Assembly: GCA_963780045.1 (NCBI GenBank)
Contig: CAVZZZ010000001.1
Span: forward strand, 62,001-126,000
From: JANXQG01 sp963780045
Lineage (GTDB): Bacteria > Planctomycetota > Planctomycetia > Pirellulales > Thermoguttaceae
Direction of reading: 5' to 3'
DNA: 64,000 nucleotides
Made by a program: the position numbers and the translations under genes. This document shows positions 1 through 9,097 of the stretch, piece after piece. Every line of letters starts with the position of its first letter. The first letter of the stretch is position 1. The notes beneath the pieces were generated by a model that saw only the letters and a list, made by a program, of their open reading frames with translations, did not search any database and had not been told where the DNA came from.

Positions 1-1349
1 GGCGTTTGGGTTGCCAGTGAGCGGCAAGAAGATGCAACTCGATCCGGCGGTCACGCGCGACGGAGATCGGATTCTGATCGACGGCGTGGAAGTCGACCGA
101 TCCACCGGGCCGATTCACGGGATCGCGATGGACCTGGGTACGACCACGGTTGTGCTGCGCCTGCTGGATTTGGAGACGGGGGAATTGATCGCCGACGCGT
201 CTTTTCGAGAACCCGCAGCGGTTCGGCGGATCGGACGTGATGTCGCGGATTCACTACGATACGCATCACAAGGGGAAGCTGTTGATGCGGACGCTCGCCG
301 GGTATTTGACCCATGCGATCGAGGAACTGCCGGTCGATCCCCTGTCGATTTACGAAATGGTCGTCGTCGGAAACTCGACGATGCGGGACATGTTTTTCCG
401 TCTCGACGTCTATTCGATCGGGCAGAATCCCTATCGCTCCATCACTGAAATCGAAATGGGCGAAGGCAAACGGACGACAACCAGCGTGACGGACACGGCG
501 AGACGCCTGTTGCTGCCGATTCATCCCCGGGCACGGGTGTACGGCGCGCCGATCATCAGCGGACACGTGGGAGCGGACGCGGCGGCGTGCATGCTGGCCG
601 CCGATTTAATGCACGAACCGCGGCTGGTTGCGGTCATGGACATCGGGACCAATACCGAGCTGATTGTGGGCAACAAGGACAGAATTGTCGCGGCGTCGTG
701 CCCGGCGGGACCGGCGTTCGAAGGCGGGGCGATCGCGTGCGGCATGCCGGGGCTTGACGGGGCGATCGAGGACGTGGCGATCTTGGATGACGGACGTTTT
801 TGCCTGGGAGTGATCGGCGACACGGCGCCGGAGGGAATCTGCGGATCAGGCCTGGTTGATCTGACGAGCGAATTGCTCCGCACGGGAAGAATGAACGAGC
901 TGGGGCGATTCGAAGATGACGTGCAGCGGTTTGATCTCGACGAAAAGAACCGTATCTATTTCGTCGAGAGCGACGTGAATGAGCTGGCGCAGGCGAAGGG
1001 GGCCAATGTGGCGGGCCTGCGGGTGGCGTTTCTCGACTACGGGATTGACTTTGGCGATTTGGACGTCTTCTATCTCGCGGGCGGGTTTGGGCGTCATTTA
1101 AAACTGGGCGCCTCCCGGCGCATTGGATTGATCCCCAATATTCCCGACTCGCGCGTAGTGCAGGCCGGCAACGCCGCCATCGAGGGGGCGTGCATCGCGC
1201 TCTTGAGCAAGACCAAGCGCGATGAACTCGAAGACCTCGTGAAGCGAGTGGAGCATTGCCGGCTGGAGACGCACCCCCGGTTTTTTGATTTCTTCGTCGA
1301 TGGGTGCCAGTTCAAGCCGCTGGAATCGACCTGCGAGGCGGCCGGATGA
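1..1349 (+). CDS. RACo-type corrinoid activation ATPase, 5' partial, frameshifted
   Basis: Reductive activator of corrinoid proteins (DUF4445/ASKHA fold): in this family ATP-driven reduction returns Co(II) corrinoid to the active Co(I) state. The reading frame is open to the left edge, so the expected N-terminal 2Fe-2S domain lies outside the window. Visible are the phosphate-1 motif DLGTTTVV, the phosphate-2 motif DIGTNTEL, a GICGSGLVDL segment and the adenosine motif AGGFGRHL. The frame shifts at the T run 202-205: with one T fewer, the product reads continuously through FENPQRFGGSDVMSRI, typical of the family. The TGA stop overlaps the next ATG (ATGA), indicating translational coupling with the methyl-transfer genes that follow. 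Confidence 0.85.
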
Positions 1350-2746
1350 TCGAACTGCTCGACACATTTCCGGACGTCAACGTCCAGCCCTCGGAATACA
1401 AGCGGCTGCTGGGGTTTCCGCGCGATTACGTGCTGAGAGGACGGGCGCGGGAGTTGTCCGATTGGGCGCGCGCCTGGTATGCGCGGAACGGAAAGCCGTG
1501 GGTGTATGCGCGGCAGGCCGCGGACATGCGGATCGTAAACGGGTCGGTCGTGATCGAGGGGCAGCCGTTTCACAGTCCGCGGTTGCAGGCGACGCTTCAG
1601 AAGGCGGGGGCGGACGAGGCGATCCTCGTTGCCGTGGGGGCAGGGCCACAGTCTGACGAAGAGGCGCAGCGGCTCTGGATGGATGAGAAGCCCGACGAGT
1701 ACTTTTTTCTGGAAGTATACGGCTCCGCGATTGTCGAACATCTGACGACGATGACGGGGGCGCGATTGTGCGCCTGGGCGGAGGGGCAGTCGAAAGCCGT
1801 TCTGCCGCATTACAGCCCAGGGTATCCCCAATGGGATATTTCCGAGCAGCCGCGGCTTTTTGAGTTGATTCTGCACGCCGGCGCCACGGCTTTGCCGTCG
1901 CAGTTGGAAGTGCTCGATTCGGGAATGCTGCGGCCGAAGAAATCGCTCCTCGCCGTGTTCGGGCTAACTCGGCACGTGGATCGGGTGGTGAAATTGACCG
2001 AACTGGTGCCGTGCTCCAACTGTACGCTCATTGGCTGCCAGTACCGGCGGACGCCCTACCGAGGCGCGCCGGACCATTCGCGACCGGCGGTTTCGACGGC
2101 GCTTTCGGAGGCAACCGGCGAGCCGGTCGAGGAACCGGCGCCGACCGCGGCACTGGATCACAACGCACAATATGCCGTGAGCCGCAAGGCGCTGCGCCGT
2201 TGGGTGGAGGAGCGCCTCACATTGGAGGTATTGGCGGACGGATCGATCGACGCGCACTTCCGCTACGATGGTACGACCTGCACGAACATGGGGCGGCCGT
2301 TGGCGTTTGATTATCGCGTAAGACTAGCGCCGCGGCGCGAGGGGTATGTTATTCGCGAGCAGCATTGCGTTCCCGCGCCGGGCGATACGGGACACACCTT
2401 CATGTGCCGGTACATGAACAACGCCGAGCAGTTGATGGTGGCGATCCAACAGGAGAGGCCACTATCAGGCAGGCCGCTGAACGATATAATCTCGTGGAAC
2501 AGGCCGCTGATCGGCCCCGGGTGCTATTGCGAGCCGAACAGCCGCAAGCACAAGTGGGGGCTCGTGCTGGAAGTGATCCATTTTGCGCTTGTGCAGCGCG
2601 AGCAATTGGCTGTGCAGCGCGAGCAATTGGCTGTGCAGCGCGAGCAATTGGCTGTGCAGCGCGAGCAATTGGCCGAGCAATCGGAGGCCCCGATGGAACA
2701 AACTCAGATGGACGACGATGAAAAGGACACTGTTGCAAGCAATTAA
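1346..2746 (+). CDS. Methionine synthase activation-domain-like protein
   Basis: A 466-residue protein whose middle resembles the vitamin-B12-dependent methionine synthase reactivation domain, with EVYGSAIVEHL and the SPGYPQWD signature. That domain presents S-adenosylmethionine for reductive remethylation of the corrinoid. A cysteine cluster (CSNC then IGC, C-x2-C-x4-C) follows and could bind Fe-S or zinc. The C-terminal part (FMCRYMNNAE, PGCYCEP) has further cysteines. The C-terminus carries four VQREQLA heptads from a 21-bp tandem repeat, probably a short coiled coil. ATG at 1346 was chosen because it overlaps the upstream stop. Its place between a RACo and a homocysteine methyltransferase supports a role in corrinoid activation; the exact reaction is inference. 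Confidence 0.7.
   Translation: MIELLDTFPDVNVQPSEYKRLLGFPRDYVLRGRARELSDWARAWYARNGKPWVYARQAADMRIVNGSVVIEGQPFHSPRLQATLQKAGADEAILVAVGAGPQSDEEAQRLWMDEKPDEYFFLEVYGSAIVEHLTTMTGARLCAWAEGQSKAVLPHYSPGYPQWDISEQPRLFELILHAGATALPSQLEVLDSGMLRPKKSLLAVFGLTRHVDRVVKLTELVPCSNCTLIGCQYRRTPYRGAPDHSRPAVSTALSEATGEPVEEPAPTAALDHNAQYAVSRKALRRWVEERLTLEVLADGSIDAHFRYDGTTCTNMGRPLAFDYRVRLAPRREGYVIREQHCVPAPGDTGHTFMCRYMNNAEQLMVAIQQERPLSGRPLNDIISWNRPLIGPGCYCEPNSRKHKWGLVLEVIHFALVQREQLAVQREQLAVQREQLAVQREQLAEQSEAPMEQTQMDDDEKDTVASN
2591..2674 (+). repeat. 21-bp in-frame tandem repeat, four units
   Basis: Four consecutive 21-bp units, each beginning gtgcagcgcgagcaattggc, encode VQREQLA four times near the C-terminus of the activation-like protein. 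The units are identical except for the last base of the fourth. Such near-perfect copies suggest recent slippage expansion. Confidence 0.95.
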
Positions 2747-3628
2747 GGACCGGCCGCTGTTGGGCGACGGTGCGATGGGCACGCAGCTCATGCTGGCCGG
2801 GCTGGAGCAGGGAAACTGCGGCGAGGAGTGGAACATCGCGTGCCCGGAGAAAGTGCTGGGCATTCAGCGGCGGTACGCGGATGCCGGGTCGGATTGCATC
2901 ATCACCAATACCTTTGGCGGATCGCGCATCATGCTCACTCGGCACGGGAATGCCGGCAAAGTCGTCGAGATCAACAAGGCCGCCGTCGGGATCGCGCGGC
3001 GGGCGTTCGGTGGCCGCGAGGGGTACGTGCTGGGCGATGTCGGGCCGTTTGGCGGATTGATGGAGCCGTACGGGGACTTCACCGAGCAGCAAGTGCGGCA
3101 GGCGTTTAACGAGCAGACCAGGGCTCTGATCGAGGCGGGGGCGGATGCGATCATCGTCGAGACGCAGACGTCGCTGGAGGAGCTCGCGATCGCGATCGAG
3201 GCCGCCAAGGAGGCCGGGCGCCGTGCATCATCGGGTCGATGGCCTATGACGTGACCCTGGATGGAGCGACATTCCGGACGATGATGGGCATCGATCCGGA
3301 GCATGCGGCGGAATTCATGCAGGAGAAGGGCGCCGACGTTGTGGCGCTCAATTGCGGCACGGGCATGGACATGCAGTGCGCGGCCGAGGCAGTGCGGCGA
3401 TACAAGTCGGCGATCGATCTGCCCGTGATGGCGCAGGCCAACGCCGGTCAGCCGAAGTTGATCAACATGAAGGTGGTTTACGATGAGACGCCCGAAGAGA
3501 TGGTAAAGGGCATCGTGCCGCTGCTGGAGGCGGGAGCGAACATCATCGGAGCGTGTTGCGGGAGCACGCCGGACCACATCCGCGCGTTTCGCAAGGCGAT
3601 GGACCAGCATTTGAAGGCGCATGCATGA
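2718..3628 (+). CDS. Homocysteine S-methyltransferase (MetH N-terminal type), frameshifted
   Basis: Stand-alone homocysteine-binding barrel (pfam02574 family) of about 300 residues. It matches the N-terminal module of cobalamin-dependent methionine synthase and would pass a methyl group to homocysteine. GDGAMGTQLM opens the barrel; NCGTGM and GACCGSTPDHI supply the three zinc-binding cysteines. ATG 2718 overlaps the end of the preceding gene. The frame breaks near the G run at 3216-3218: one more G restores the continuous EAGAPCIIGSMAYDVTLDG. The corrinoid and folate modules of MetH are absent here, so the corrinoid carrier is presumably a separate protein encoded upstream of the window. Confidence 0.8.
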
Positions 3629-3954
3629 AAGTAAAACTGTGTGACGTGCCCGCGGCCGCAACCGAGAAGCTGCCGCCCGCAATGGATGACAAGTCGGGCA
3701 TCGGCGTTCATTATGTCGATGCGTATCTTAAGCCGATGAACGTCAAGCTCGAGGACGGGACGGCCGTGAAGTTCAAGCGGCACGGGCTGAAGATCACGCT
3801 AACCGCCGGCGGCAAGAAGGGTGACGGGCTGATGCGGCGGCTGGCCGTCAGCGCGGATCCGGTCGTCATGTTGCAAGCGGCGCTTCAGGAGGCTGCCAAG
3901 GCGGCCGGCGTCGAGCTCAGCATTGAAGACGGATCGATTTATCTGTCGATGTGA
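3625..3954 (+). CDS. Hypothetical protein, last gene of the corrinoid operon
   Basis: A 109-residue soluble protein whose ATG overlaps the stop of the methyltransferase gene (ATGA), so it is almost certainly co-translated. It has no signal peptide, membrane segment or cysteine motif. Alternating charged and hydrophobic stretches (KFKRHGLKITLTAGGKKGDGL) suggest a small alpha/beta fold. I do not recognise the family. A link to corrinoid methyl transfer rests only on position. Confidence 0.65.
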   Translation: MKVKLCDVPAAATEKLPPAMDDKSGIGVHYVDAYLKPMNVKLEDGTAVKFKRHGLKITLTAGGKKGDGLMRRLAVSADPVVMLQAALQEAAKAAGVELSIEDGSIYLSM

Positions 3955-3990
3955 CCGAGCTTGTAAGAAACATTGTGCCGCGCTGGTATC

Positions 3991-4275
3991 GTGGGTAAGC
4001 TATTTCAGACCGTTCGCGAACTCGTGCGGCAAAATTGCTACATTATTGGCGAGCATGCCGCTGAACGGCTGGAGGAGCGCGGTATAATGGAATGGCAGGC
4101 AGTCGAGGGCTTGGAAGACGGAACACTGCTGGCAGAAAGGCCAAACGCAAGGCCGAATCCTGCTGTAGAGGTGAGTGAGTTGCTGCCAGATGGAACTGAT
4201 TTCAAAGCCGTTTGGTCGTACTTGCGCCAGGCCAACGTTGCAAAGTTAGTGACAGTTCATTTCTTTGACAGGTGA
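3991..4275 (+). CDS. DUF4258-like small protein (possible toxin)
   Basis: About 94 residues with HAAERLEERGI early and a conserved tail ERPNARPNPAVEVSELLPDG followed by KAVWS and KLVTVHFFDR, which resembles DUF4258 proteins, often found as toxin-like halves of two-gene modules. GTG 3991 gives a compact start; a TTG at 3973 is the alternative. The next gene begins 6 bp after its stop, forming a pair. The function is inferred from context. Confidence 0.55.
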   Translation: MGKLFQTVRELVRQNCYIIGEHAAERLEERGIMEWQAVEGLEDGTLLAERPNARPNPAVEVSELLPDGTDFKAVWSYLRQANVAKLVTVHFFDR

Positions 4276-4281
4276 TAATAC

Positions 4282-4509
4282 ATGCGTATTGAAGGTAGGC
4301 GGCTCAAGCGAACGCGACTGATTCAAAAGGGGCGATATGTCGTTTCCGTCGAGGTCGAGATGGTGATTCCGCCGGAGGACCACAGCGAGCCGTGCTATGA
4401 GGCGGAAACCGTGCAATTGCTCCGCGAAGTCGCCGAACATGCCGAGCAAGGCGACGTCGAGTGGCTGCACCGACATGGAAAGGTTTTTGAACTGGTCAAT
4501 GCGCGTTGA
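4282..4509 (+). CDS. Small hypothetical protein, partner of the DUF4258-like gene
   Basis: A 75-residue acidic protein starting 6 bp after the DUF4258-like gene. It contains a beta-rich start (GRYVVSVEVEMVIPPED) and a helical acidic tail (LLREVAEHAEQGDVEWL). Size, acidity and tight spacing fit an antitoxin or accessory subunit of the preceding protein. No DNA-binding motif is evident and I do not recognise the family. Confidence 0.5.
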   Translation: MRIEGRRLKRTRLIQKGRYVVSVEVEMVIPPEDHSEPCYEAETVQLLREVAEHAEQGDVEWLHRHGKVFELVNAR

Positions 4510-4541
4510 CCGCGGTCGTTATTCGCACTCAAATCCACGCA

Positions 4542-4742
4542 ATGGAATCTTGCCGAATTCAACGCGAAATCGCGCGATCTCCCGAAGAAGCCAAGCAATT
4601 GGCCGAGATCCAGGCTCGATTTCAAACCGAGCGACCGAGCCTGGCGGAACTACTCGCTTCTGGCGATGTGACAGAGATTGTTTTGCATGGCGAATACTTG
4701 GACTCGCTCGCCAAGACGGCCAAAAGTAAGAGGCCTTGGTAA
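4542..4742 (+). CDS. Truncated regulator-like protein lacking its HTH
   Basis: Encodes about 66 residues (TTG 4506 would give 78). The stretch FQTERPSLAELLASGDVTEI followed by HGEYLDSL matches the segment that, in many planctomycete XRE-family regulators, precedes a helix-turn-helix domain. Here the frame stops right after that segment and no HTH follows. It may be a 3'-truncated antitoxin or a remnant. Confidence 0.4.
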   Translation: MESCRIQREIARSPEEAKQLAEIQARFQTERPSLAELLASGDVTEIVLHGEYLDSLAKTAKSKRPW

Positions 4743-4777
4743 TCCTAGTCAAGGATCATCCAGCGCGGTGCAAGCTG

Positions 4778-5152
4778 ATGAGGTTGTCGCTAATGTACGG
4801 ATTGCCAAAGGACTTCACCGGCGACTTCTTTATAGGACGGACTTTGGAAGCGGTGACATTTACTGTGAATACAGTGCATCTTAGGTTTGACAACGAGGTG
4901 TCGGTCACTGTCCTATCCTCGTTGCAGCACGTAACCTCATCAGCGGATGAACTGCGGGATCCCCAACCTGTTCCGCTAAGCAATTCTCGCGTGATGGAGC
5001 TACTCGGACATCGCGTTCGCGACGCGGTAGCAGTTGATTTCGGCACCCTCCGACTTATCTTCGAAAACGACCAGACTTTGAGCATTCTTGATGACTCAAC
5101 GTACTACGAGTCATATTCAATTCAATGCGGTGCTAAGGAAATCTACGTCTAA
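4778..5152 (+). CDS. DUF6188-like protein
   Basis: About 124 residues (ATG 4793 is an alternative). The protein alternates beta strands (GRTLEAVTFTVNTVHLRF, VDFGTLRLIFENDQTLSI) and ends with an ESYSIQCGAKEIYV-type motif, typical of DUF6188 proteins. Several such families act as immunity proteins or solitary accessory genes. The local sequence is visibly more AT-rich than its neighbours, consistent with acquisition. No toxin partner is seen. Confidence 0.5.
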   Translation: MRLSLMYGLPKDFTGDFFIGRTLEAVTFTVNTVHLRFDNEVSVTVLSSLQHVTSSADELRDPQPVPLSNSRVMELLGHRVRDAVAVDFGTLRLIFENDQTLSILDDSTYYESYSIQCGAKEIYV

Positions 5153-5177
5153 GTAAAGATCACGCCTTCGAGCAAGT

Positions 5178-6233
5178 CTAGATCGCGGTTTGACGAATTT
5201 CGGATCGCATTTTCCTCACCGCCTCGACCAGCTTCCCTGGCCCATGCCGTATCACGTCGCAGGCCGGCAAGTGAAACTCGTCTTCCGCGCGGGAACATTC
5301 GGCCGCGACCTGGGCGTCGGAGCACTTCATCCCATTGACGGCAATGCCGATCACGCGGCAGGGGTGCATGATGTTGGCCGTCTCCTCGTAGTAGTCGATC
5401 ACCTTGCGCAACGGCGGCAGGGCGACGGGGGGCGACATGCCGTGAACGTTTTTGCGGCCCAGCTCGTAGCAAACGATCAGGCCGTGCGGCATCGAGCCGT
5501 GGAGCAGGCTCAAGGTGACGCCCGAATAGCGGGGATGAAAAAGACTCCCCTGGCCCTCCAGGAGAATGACCTCGTGATGCTGGTTGGCCAGGATAAGTTT
5601 TTCCGCCGCGCCCGCCACGAAGTCGGCGATGACGCGATCGACTGCGCAGCCGCCTCCGGCTACGATCATGCCCGTCTGCCCGGTGGCGACGAAGGCGGCA
5701 TCGACGCCGGCGCGATTCAGCCCCTGGGCGACTTCGACCGCGACGACCATCTTGCCGCAACTGCAATCGTTGGCCACGGTATGGATGCGCAGGCACTCCT
5801 CGCGCATGCCGACGCGCTGGGCAACGTCGCGCTCGTCGTTGCGCCGCAGATCAACCAGCTTTGCGCCATGCCGGGCGGCGGCCGCGGCGAATTCCACGTC
5901 GTCGCAAAGAAACTCGTGCAGCCCGGAAACTACCGTCATTCCCCGGGAAAGGGCCTCCAGCACGATCGGCCGCCAGTTGGCGGGAATCTTTCCGCCCGGC
6001 GGCGCGATGCCCAACAGCAGCGTATTGGCGGACGGAGCGTCCGCCAGTGCGGCCACGGCGGGAATCGACCCGCCCACGCCCAGCAGCTCGCCGCTGGTCT
6101 TGCCCGCTCCACCGCGATCCAGCACGGCCACGACCTCTTCGGGCCGGTAGCGGATCACGCACACGGCCGTTTTCGCCGTAATCGATTCGGTGTAGCCGTC
6201 AACCAGGATAATCATTCGCCGCGCGTCGGACAT
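5178..6233 (-). CDS. DUF1611 family P-loop protein
   Basis: A 351-residue protein of the DUF1611 family, whose characterised members include the D-glutamate N-acetyltransferase DgcN. It has an N-terminal Rossmann-like part (AVLDRGGAGKTSGELLG, LGIAPPGGKIP) and a P-loop-like segment ANDCSCGKMVVAVEVAQGL where relatives usually read GTDCxxGKMTTA. LLEGQGSLFHPRYSGVTL and MPHGLIVCYELGR follow as in the family. The dgc partner (an enolase-superfamily racemase/epimerase) is not adjacent, so the substrate is open. It is a single gene on the minus strand, convergent with the small genes to its left and divergent from the hexosaminidase gene. Confidence 0.75.
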   Translation of the reverse strand: MSDARRMIILVDGYTESITAKTAVCVIRYRPEEVVAVLDRGGAGKTSGELLGVGGSIPAVAALADAPSANTLLLGIAPPGGKIPANWRPIVLEALSRGMTVVSGLHEFLCDDVEFAAAAARHGAKLVDLRRNDERDVAQRVGMREECLRIHTVANDCSCGKMVVAVEVAQGLNRAGVDAAFVATGQTGMIVAGGGCAVDRVIADFVAGAAEKLILANQHHEVILLEGQGSLFHPRYSGVTLSLLHGSMPHGLIVCYELGRKNVHGMSPPVALPPLRKVIDYYEETANIMHPCRVIGIAVNGMKCSDAQVAAECSRAEDEFHLPACDVIRHGPGKLVEAVRKMRSEIRQTAI

Positions 6234-6382
6234 GGCAGATCGTGTGCCTCCATGAGCAAGTTGTCAAAGCAAGTAGGTTAGAGGTTTTTCGCGGCAGAGG
6301 CAAGTACCCGAAGTTCGCAGGAGCTATTACAATAGGCTATTCCCAAACCAACTTGCCAGCATAACACCATTGGATACCAGCA

Positions 6383-7986
6383 ATGCTCAAATGGAATCTT
6401 GCTCCCGTCTTCGCGCTCGTCCTATCCGTCCTTGCCACAATCGGGCTGGCCTCCGATCCCGCCGCACTGGTTCCCCTGCCGGCCCAAATCCAATGGAAAC
6501 CCGGACACTGCAAGCTCGGATCGGTCATTGCCTGCGATAAATCTTGCAAGGCGGAGGCGGAACAACTTGCGGCCATGCTCAGTCCGGCCACGCGAATCGA
6601 CTTCCATACTCATGTTATGGACAGCAATGCGGAAACGGAGAGGCCCGCTGTCGGATTGCGAGTTGACAAGTCGTTGGGCTCAACTAGCGCGGAATCCTAT
6701 CGGCTTAGCGTCACGCCGAAGCAAGTCATGATCACCGGCGCATCTCCGGCCGGCGTGTTCTACGGCATACAAACACTGCGGCAACTGCTGCCGGTGCAGA
6801 TATTCGCAAAGACTGAACAAAAAGGCATCCAATGGAACATCCCCTGCTGCGAGATTGTCGATCAGCCGCGGTTCGGTTGGCGGGGGTTCATGCTGGACGA
6901 TTCGCGGCATTTCCGCGGCGAGGACTTCGTCAAGCGGCTCATCGACCTCATGGCGATGCACAAGTTGAACCTTCTCCACTGGCACCTCAGCGACGACGAC
7001 GGGTTTCGCATCGAAATCAAATCGTACCCTAAGCTGACGGAGATCGGCGGCTGGCGGGGAACGCAGTGCAAGCTGCCCAACACGCAGCGCGGCGAAACCT
7101 TCACGCGCTACGGCGGCTTCTATACGCAAGAGCAGATTCGCGAGATTGTGGCCTACGCGGCCGCCCGGCACGTGAACATCATGCCCGAAATCGATATCCC
7201 CGGCCACAGCGGCGCGGCGGCCGTGTCCTATCCGGAAATCCTCTGCGAAGGAAAAAGCACGGGCCACGTCTGGTGCGTGGGCCGAGAAGAGAACTATGAA
7301 ATGCTCGATCGCATGGTGGGCGAGCTCGCGGAGCTTTTTCCCTTCGAGTACATCCACGTCGGCGGCGACGAAGTGAACCACCGCGCCTGGGCCGGCTGCG
7401 GGCGCTGCAAAGCCCTGATGGAGCGCGAAAAACTCTCGTCGCTGGGCCAGCTTCAGGGCTACTTCATCCGCCGCTACGAACAGATTCTCCGCAAGCACGG
7501 CCGCAAGATGATCGGCTGGAACGAAATTCTCAATGACGGGCTCTCCAAGGATTCGGCGATCGTCGCCTGGCAGAACGACAAGTGGGGCTATCAGGCCGTA
7601 GCCGCTGGCCGGAACGCCGTCTTCGTGCCGGGGCGTACTGCTACTTTGACATGAAGGAATCGCCCCGCGACACCTGGGGCCACACCTGGGCGGGCATCGT
7701 CCCCTTGCCCAAAGTCTACTCCTTCGATCCGCTCGCACGGCCGGGACTGACCGATGAGCAGAAAACGCACGTGCTCGGCGTGCAGGCTTGCCTGTGGAGC
7801 GAGTTCATCACCTCCAACGACCGGGCCGATTACAAGACCTGGCCGCGGTTATGCGCCCTGGCCGAAGTCGGCTGGACTCCGCAGTCCCGCCGCACTTTTA
7901 CCGAATTCATGGGCCGCCTGAAAACGGGACATCTTTCGCGGTTGGACTTGCTGCACGTGGCCTATCGCGCACCGGACCCGAAATAG
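6383..7986 (+). CDS. GH20 beta-N-acetylhexosaminidase, exported, frameshifted
   Basis: Family 20 glycoside hydrolase that releases terminal N-acetylhexosamine from chitin or glycan fragments. It has an N-terminal signal peptide (APVFALVLSVLATIGLASD), a GH20b-like domain, then the catalytic barrel with WRGFMLDDSRHF, LHWHLSDDDGFRIEI and the catalytic Asp-Glu pair in HVGGDEVNH. The frame breaks at the G run 7630-7633: one more G gives FVPGAYCYFDMKES, and the homology then runs to 7986 (WGHTWAG, VLGVQACLWSE). Total length is about 534 residues, normal for the family. The product is probably periplasmic or secreted. Confidence 0.85.
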
Positions 7987-8024
7987 ACGGCGAGGGGGAA
8001 GGCGAAATCAAAAATCGCCATGTA

Positions 8025-8053
8025 TTGACAATACAGCCGCGCGCTGATAATAT
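8025..8053 (+). promoter_or_regulatory. Sigma-70-type promoter
   Basis: TTGACA at 8025-8030, a 17-bp spacer and TAATAT at 8048-8053. It points at the zinc-ribbon/STAS gene whose ATG is about 180 bp downstream, leaving a long leader that contains a REP-like element. Confidence 0.6.
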
Positions 8054-8096
8054 TACGCTGGCTTGTCAGAGAAGCGGCTGTGTCAATCGTCGGCCT

Positions 8097-8190
8097 GGGT
8101 TGTGGGGCAGATTGCCAGTCTGCCGGTTTCGGCAGGATTTATTCTGTCGCTTTCGTCAGATCATCAGCAATCTGTCCTACCGGACCCGCC
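8097..8190. repeat. REP-like element, family C
   Basis: Begins ggggcagattgccagtctgc and closes with agcaatctgtcctacc, an imperfect inverted repeat. The same arms recur at 17191-17252, so this is a dispersed REP-like family. It lies in the leader of the STAS gene. Confidence 0.6.
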
Positions 8191-8231
8191 TTGTATCTTG
8201 TCCTTGTACCTTGTCCTGGGCGAGGTGGCGT

Positions 8232-9095
8232 ATGTCGATCGAGGTCACGTGCCCCAATGGGCATTCGATGCGCGTGAAGAACGAGTTCGCGGGCAAGTCG
8301 GGTCTGTGCCCTTACTGCAAGGCCCGCATTTCAGTCCCTGCGAACGCCGTCTTGCAAGTCGCCTCTAGTGCGACCTGCCGCCTCTCGGAGGACGATCTCC
8401 TGGCGGTCTTGAAACCTCCCCGTCCGGTTCCGCAAACGGCTGTTGCCGTGGCGCCTTCGTCGCGCCCGCTCGCCTCGCATGTGCAGGCCGGCGCGGAAGT
8501 TCCGCCGCCGCCGACCCGCTGCGCGGGTGCCCCGCCGCAGCAGCAAGCCCCGCACGACGAGGCGGCAAAGAAGACCGCTGCCGACCCGCTTAGCTCGGTG
8601 TTCGTCAACCGCCGCAGGGTCTGCCCGAAGTGCTGCGAGATCGTTCCTTTTTCCAGCAAGGAATGTCCGCAGTGCGGAATTTCGCTGTCGGGCTGGTCGT
8701 TCCCTCTGCCCGAAGAAACGGCCGGGCAAGAAGGCCGCAAGGCGTTGTGCCACTATCTGGGCCTTCGCAAGCAGGGCGAGGTAATGATCGTCCGCTTCGG
8801 CGAGCACCGCATCCTCGACGAGGCGTGCGTGAAGAAGTTTGCCGATGAGCTCTTCCAAGTGGCCGACCGCAACGACTGCCAGAACGTGCTTTTGAACTTC
8901 ATCGGCGTCGTGGGGCTTTCCAGCGCCATGCTGGGCGTGATGCTCATGCTGCGGAAGAAGATCGGCCAAAAACGCGGCAAGCTCAAGCTCTGCCTTGTCG
9001 GCCCGGAGATCATGGACATCTTTCACGCCACGAAGCTGGGCCAAATCTTCGACATCCTCGGCACCGAGCAGCAAGCGTTGAAGGCGTTTGGGTGA
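8232..9095 (+). CDS. Zinc-ribbon and STAS-domain protein
   Basis: 287 residues. The N-terminus holds a zinc ribbon (CPNGH then CPYC, residues 6-28); a Pro/Ala-rich linker follows; a second ribbon (CPKCC then CPQCG) precedes a C-terminal STAS domain of about 110 residues (VMIVRFGEHRILDEACVKKF, LLNFIGVVGLSSAMLGVMLM). STAS domains act as anti-sigma-factor antagonists or small-molecule sensors. LSSAM occupies the position where a regulatory serine is usually phosphorylated. ATG 8232 begins at the zinc ribbon, so the longer open frame upstream is not used. The PP2C phosphatase at 28 kb could be a functional partner, but that is inference. Confidence 0.75.
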   Translation: MSIEVTCPNGHSMRVKNEFAGKSGLCPYCKARISVPANAVLQVASSATCRLSEDDLLAVLKPPRPVPQTAVAVAPSSRPLASHVQAGAEVPPPPTRCAGAPPQQQAPHDEAAKKTAADPLSSVFVNRRRVCPKCCEIVPFSSKECPQCGISLSGWSFPLPEETAGQEGRKALCHYLGLRKQGEVMIVRFGEHRILDEACVKKFADELFQVADRNDCQNVLLNFIGVVGLSSAMLGVMLMLRKKIGQKRGKLKLCLVGPEIMDIFHATKLGQIFDILGTEQQALKAFG

Positions 9096-9097
9096 GA

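Noticed and set aside
2400..3092. 230-codon minus-strand frame across the VQREQLA repeat
   Set aside because: The plus-strand genes there have clear family motifs; the reverse frame is open because of the repeat and GC bias.
5190..6281. 363-codon plus-strand frame opposite the DUF1611 gene
   Set aside because: It mirrors a strongly supported minus-strand gene and has no family features.
7788..8231. 5' extension of the STAS gene
   Set aside because: It overlaps the hexosaminidase gene and a REP-like element; the zinc ribbon starts exactly at ATG 8232.
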